A stretch of 6,800 nt of DNA from JBKHJZ01 sp046537875 (GTDB taxonomy: Bacteria > Actinomycetota > Acidimicrobiia > Acidimicrobiales > VFJN01). Of the stretch, positions 6,447 through 6,800 are shown in pieces (position 1 is the first letter of the stretch; each line of letters opens with the position of its first letter). The notes under the pieces were generated by a model. The model was given only the letters and a program-made list of their open reading frames with translations. It did not search any database and had not been told where the DNA came from. The stretch is from positions 1 through 6,800 of the forward strand of contig JBKHJZ010000173.1 in assembly GCA_046537875.1 (NCBI GenBank). The letters run 5' to 3'. Position numbers and translations under genes: made by a program.

Positions 6447-6474
6447 TGCACGAGCAGACATTCGGTGGCTACGG

Positions 6475-6504
6475 TGGCAACTGCCACCTTAGTGGCAGTT
6501 GCCA
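6475..6504. promoter_or_regulatory. 30-bp nested palindrome, probable operator
   Basis: TGGCAACTGCCAC (6475-6487) and GTGGCAGTTGCCA (6492-6504) are perfect 13-bp inverted repeats separated by CTTA. Each arm is itself a pseudo-palindrome of TGGCA and TGCCA, so the element offers four half-sites with pseudo-dyad centres 18 bp apart, fitting two cooperating ribbon-helix-helix dimers. On the minus strand the sequence TAAGGT (6491-6486), a TAnnnT-type -10, straddles the spacer, so binding would block transcription of the regulator. On the plus strand TTGCAC (6446-6451) and TACGGT (6470-6475), 18 bp apart, could be a rightward promoter abutting the element. Operator identity and ligand are inference; the repeat itself is certain. 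Confidence 0.65.
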
Positions 6505-6798
6505 GGGGTCTGGGGAGGGAATCCGACGATGGGGACCACGGCCATGAGCCGGGGCATCGGCCTGCCGTGAGCCGCGCATCCGACGATCGCCCTCCCCGGA
6601 CGCTTGGGGATGCCCGCTCGCGCCGCGCCGGTACGCCCGCCGCGTCGGGAGCGGGCCGCGGTGATCCGGGGCGGAGGTCGTAGGGCAGCCGGCCCGGGCA
6701 CCGAACTGCTGGGGGACAGGCGGGGGCAGGCCGCCGGCGGGCGGAGGTCCCGGTGTGTTCCCGGCCGTCAACACCCGTTGCCAAGGAGAGCAACCACA
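6505..6798. other. Long non-coding leader region before a probable rightward gene
   Basis: No convincing gene is found in this stretch of about 290 bp; its open frames on both strands are rich in Arg, Pro and Ala and look like GC-driven artefacts. It holds a possible 13-codon upstream ORF (6529-6570), a 10-bp direct repeat ATCCGACGAT (6521-6530 and 6578-6587), an 11-bp direct repeat GGGCGGAGGTC (6669-6679 and 6739-6749) and the perfect palindrome CCGCCGGCGG (6731-6740). The arrangement suggests a structured 5' leader of a gene beginning at the right edge. Confidence 0.4.
6529..6570 (+). CDS. Possible 13-residue upstream ORF / leader peptide
   Basis: ATG at 6529 is preceded by the purine-rich GGGGAGGGA (6512-6520) with an 8-nt gap, and the frame closes with TGA at 6568-6570. 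The product would be MGTTAMSRGIGLP. It lies between the palindrome and the gene presumed to start at 6799. Length and composition carry no clear attenuator signature, so the main evidence is the good ribosome-binding sequence. It may be chance. Confidence 0.2.
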   Translation: MGTTAMSRGIGLP

Positions 6799-6800
6799 AT
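6783..6800 (+). promoter_or_regulatory. Shine-Dalgarno and probable start codon of a rightward gene at the window edge
   Basis: AAGGAG (6783-6788) is followed by a 10-nt A/C-rich spacer and then AT at 6799-6800. If the next base is G, this is an ATG start. It is the best ribosome-binding sequence on the plus strand in the right-hand region, and the gene would lie wholly outside the window. Confidence 0.55.

Noticed and set aside
6435..6461. ATG at 6461 as start of the ribbon-helix-helix protein
   Set aside because: No Shine-Dalgarno precedes it, whereas GTG 6434 has AGAGGTGA 4 nt upstream and gives a standard N-terminus. Kept as an alternative only.
6195..6683. 162-codon plus-strand frame over the regulator and the leader region
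   Set aside because: It is antisense to the ribbon-helix-helix gene, crosses the operator, and its C-terminal half has a random GC-rich composition.
6434..6799. 121-codon minus-strand frame ending near the regulator start
   Set aside because: It would start at TTG, is Arg/Pro/Ala-rich without a domain, and runs through the palindrome and the promoter region.
1..6800. Mobile element, CRISPR, phage or classical defence system
   Set aside because: No transposase or integrase motifs, terminal inverted repeats with target duplications, or regularly spaced repeats were found. The DAC-like protein alone, without an effector, is not enough to call a defence locus.

Overview
The window is very GC-rich DNA (strong G/C bias at third codon positions, GTG starts, long spurious antisense frames). 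It carries a Rip3-like membrane protease and a Tat-exported lipoprotein, which suggests a high-GC actinobacterium, perhaps of the Pseudonocardia type; that placement is inference from style, not from a marker gene. Five genes are complete and well supported, one small regulator is complete, and one further gene probably starts on the last two bases. No tRNA, rRNA, CRISPR array, insertion sequence or integrase is visible.

Left part (1-3068): about 210 bp of intergenic DNA holds three consecutive hairpins, followed by a leftward intramembrane site-2 zinc protease with two CBS domains (213-1355). A 153-bp divergent intergenic region with overlapping inverted repeats separates it from a rightward carotenoid-oxygenase-family enzyme made as a Tat-dependent lipoprotein (1509-3068).

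Middle part (3081-6127): three leftward genes are packed in operon fashion. In transcription order they are a 461-residue protein whose C-terminus is a degenerate diadenylate-cyclase (DisA_N-like) domain (6127-4742), fumarylacetoacetase (4715-3513, 26 bp later) and a PaaI-type hotdog thioesterase (3479-3081, 33 bp later). Fumarylacetoacetase performs the last step of tyrosine/homogentisate breakdown; the thioesterase may serve acyl-CoA housekeeping beside it. The thioesterase and the carotenoid-oxygenase gene converge with only 12 bp between them.

Right part (6128-6800): a 62-residue ribbon-helix-helix DNA-binding protein (6434-6246, leftward) lies behind a 30-bp nested palindrome that covers its likely -10 element, a strong candidate for an autoregulatory operator. 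To its right is about 290 bp of leader-like DNA with a possible 13-codon upstream ORF, ending in a good Shine-Dalgarno sequence and the first two bases of a probable ATG.

The most novel item is the diadenylate-cyclase-like protein. It keeps the DGA motif but has lost the RHR motif needed for cyclic-di-AMP synthesis, so it looks like a nucleotide-binding sensor rather than an enzyme. It stands without a recognisable effector domain, upstream of a catabolic gene.
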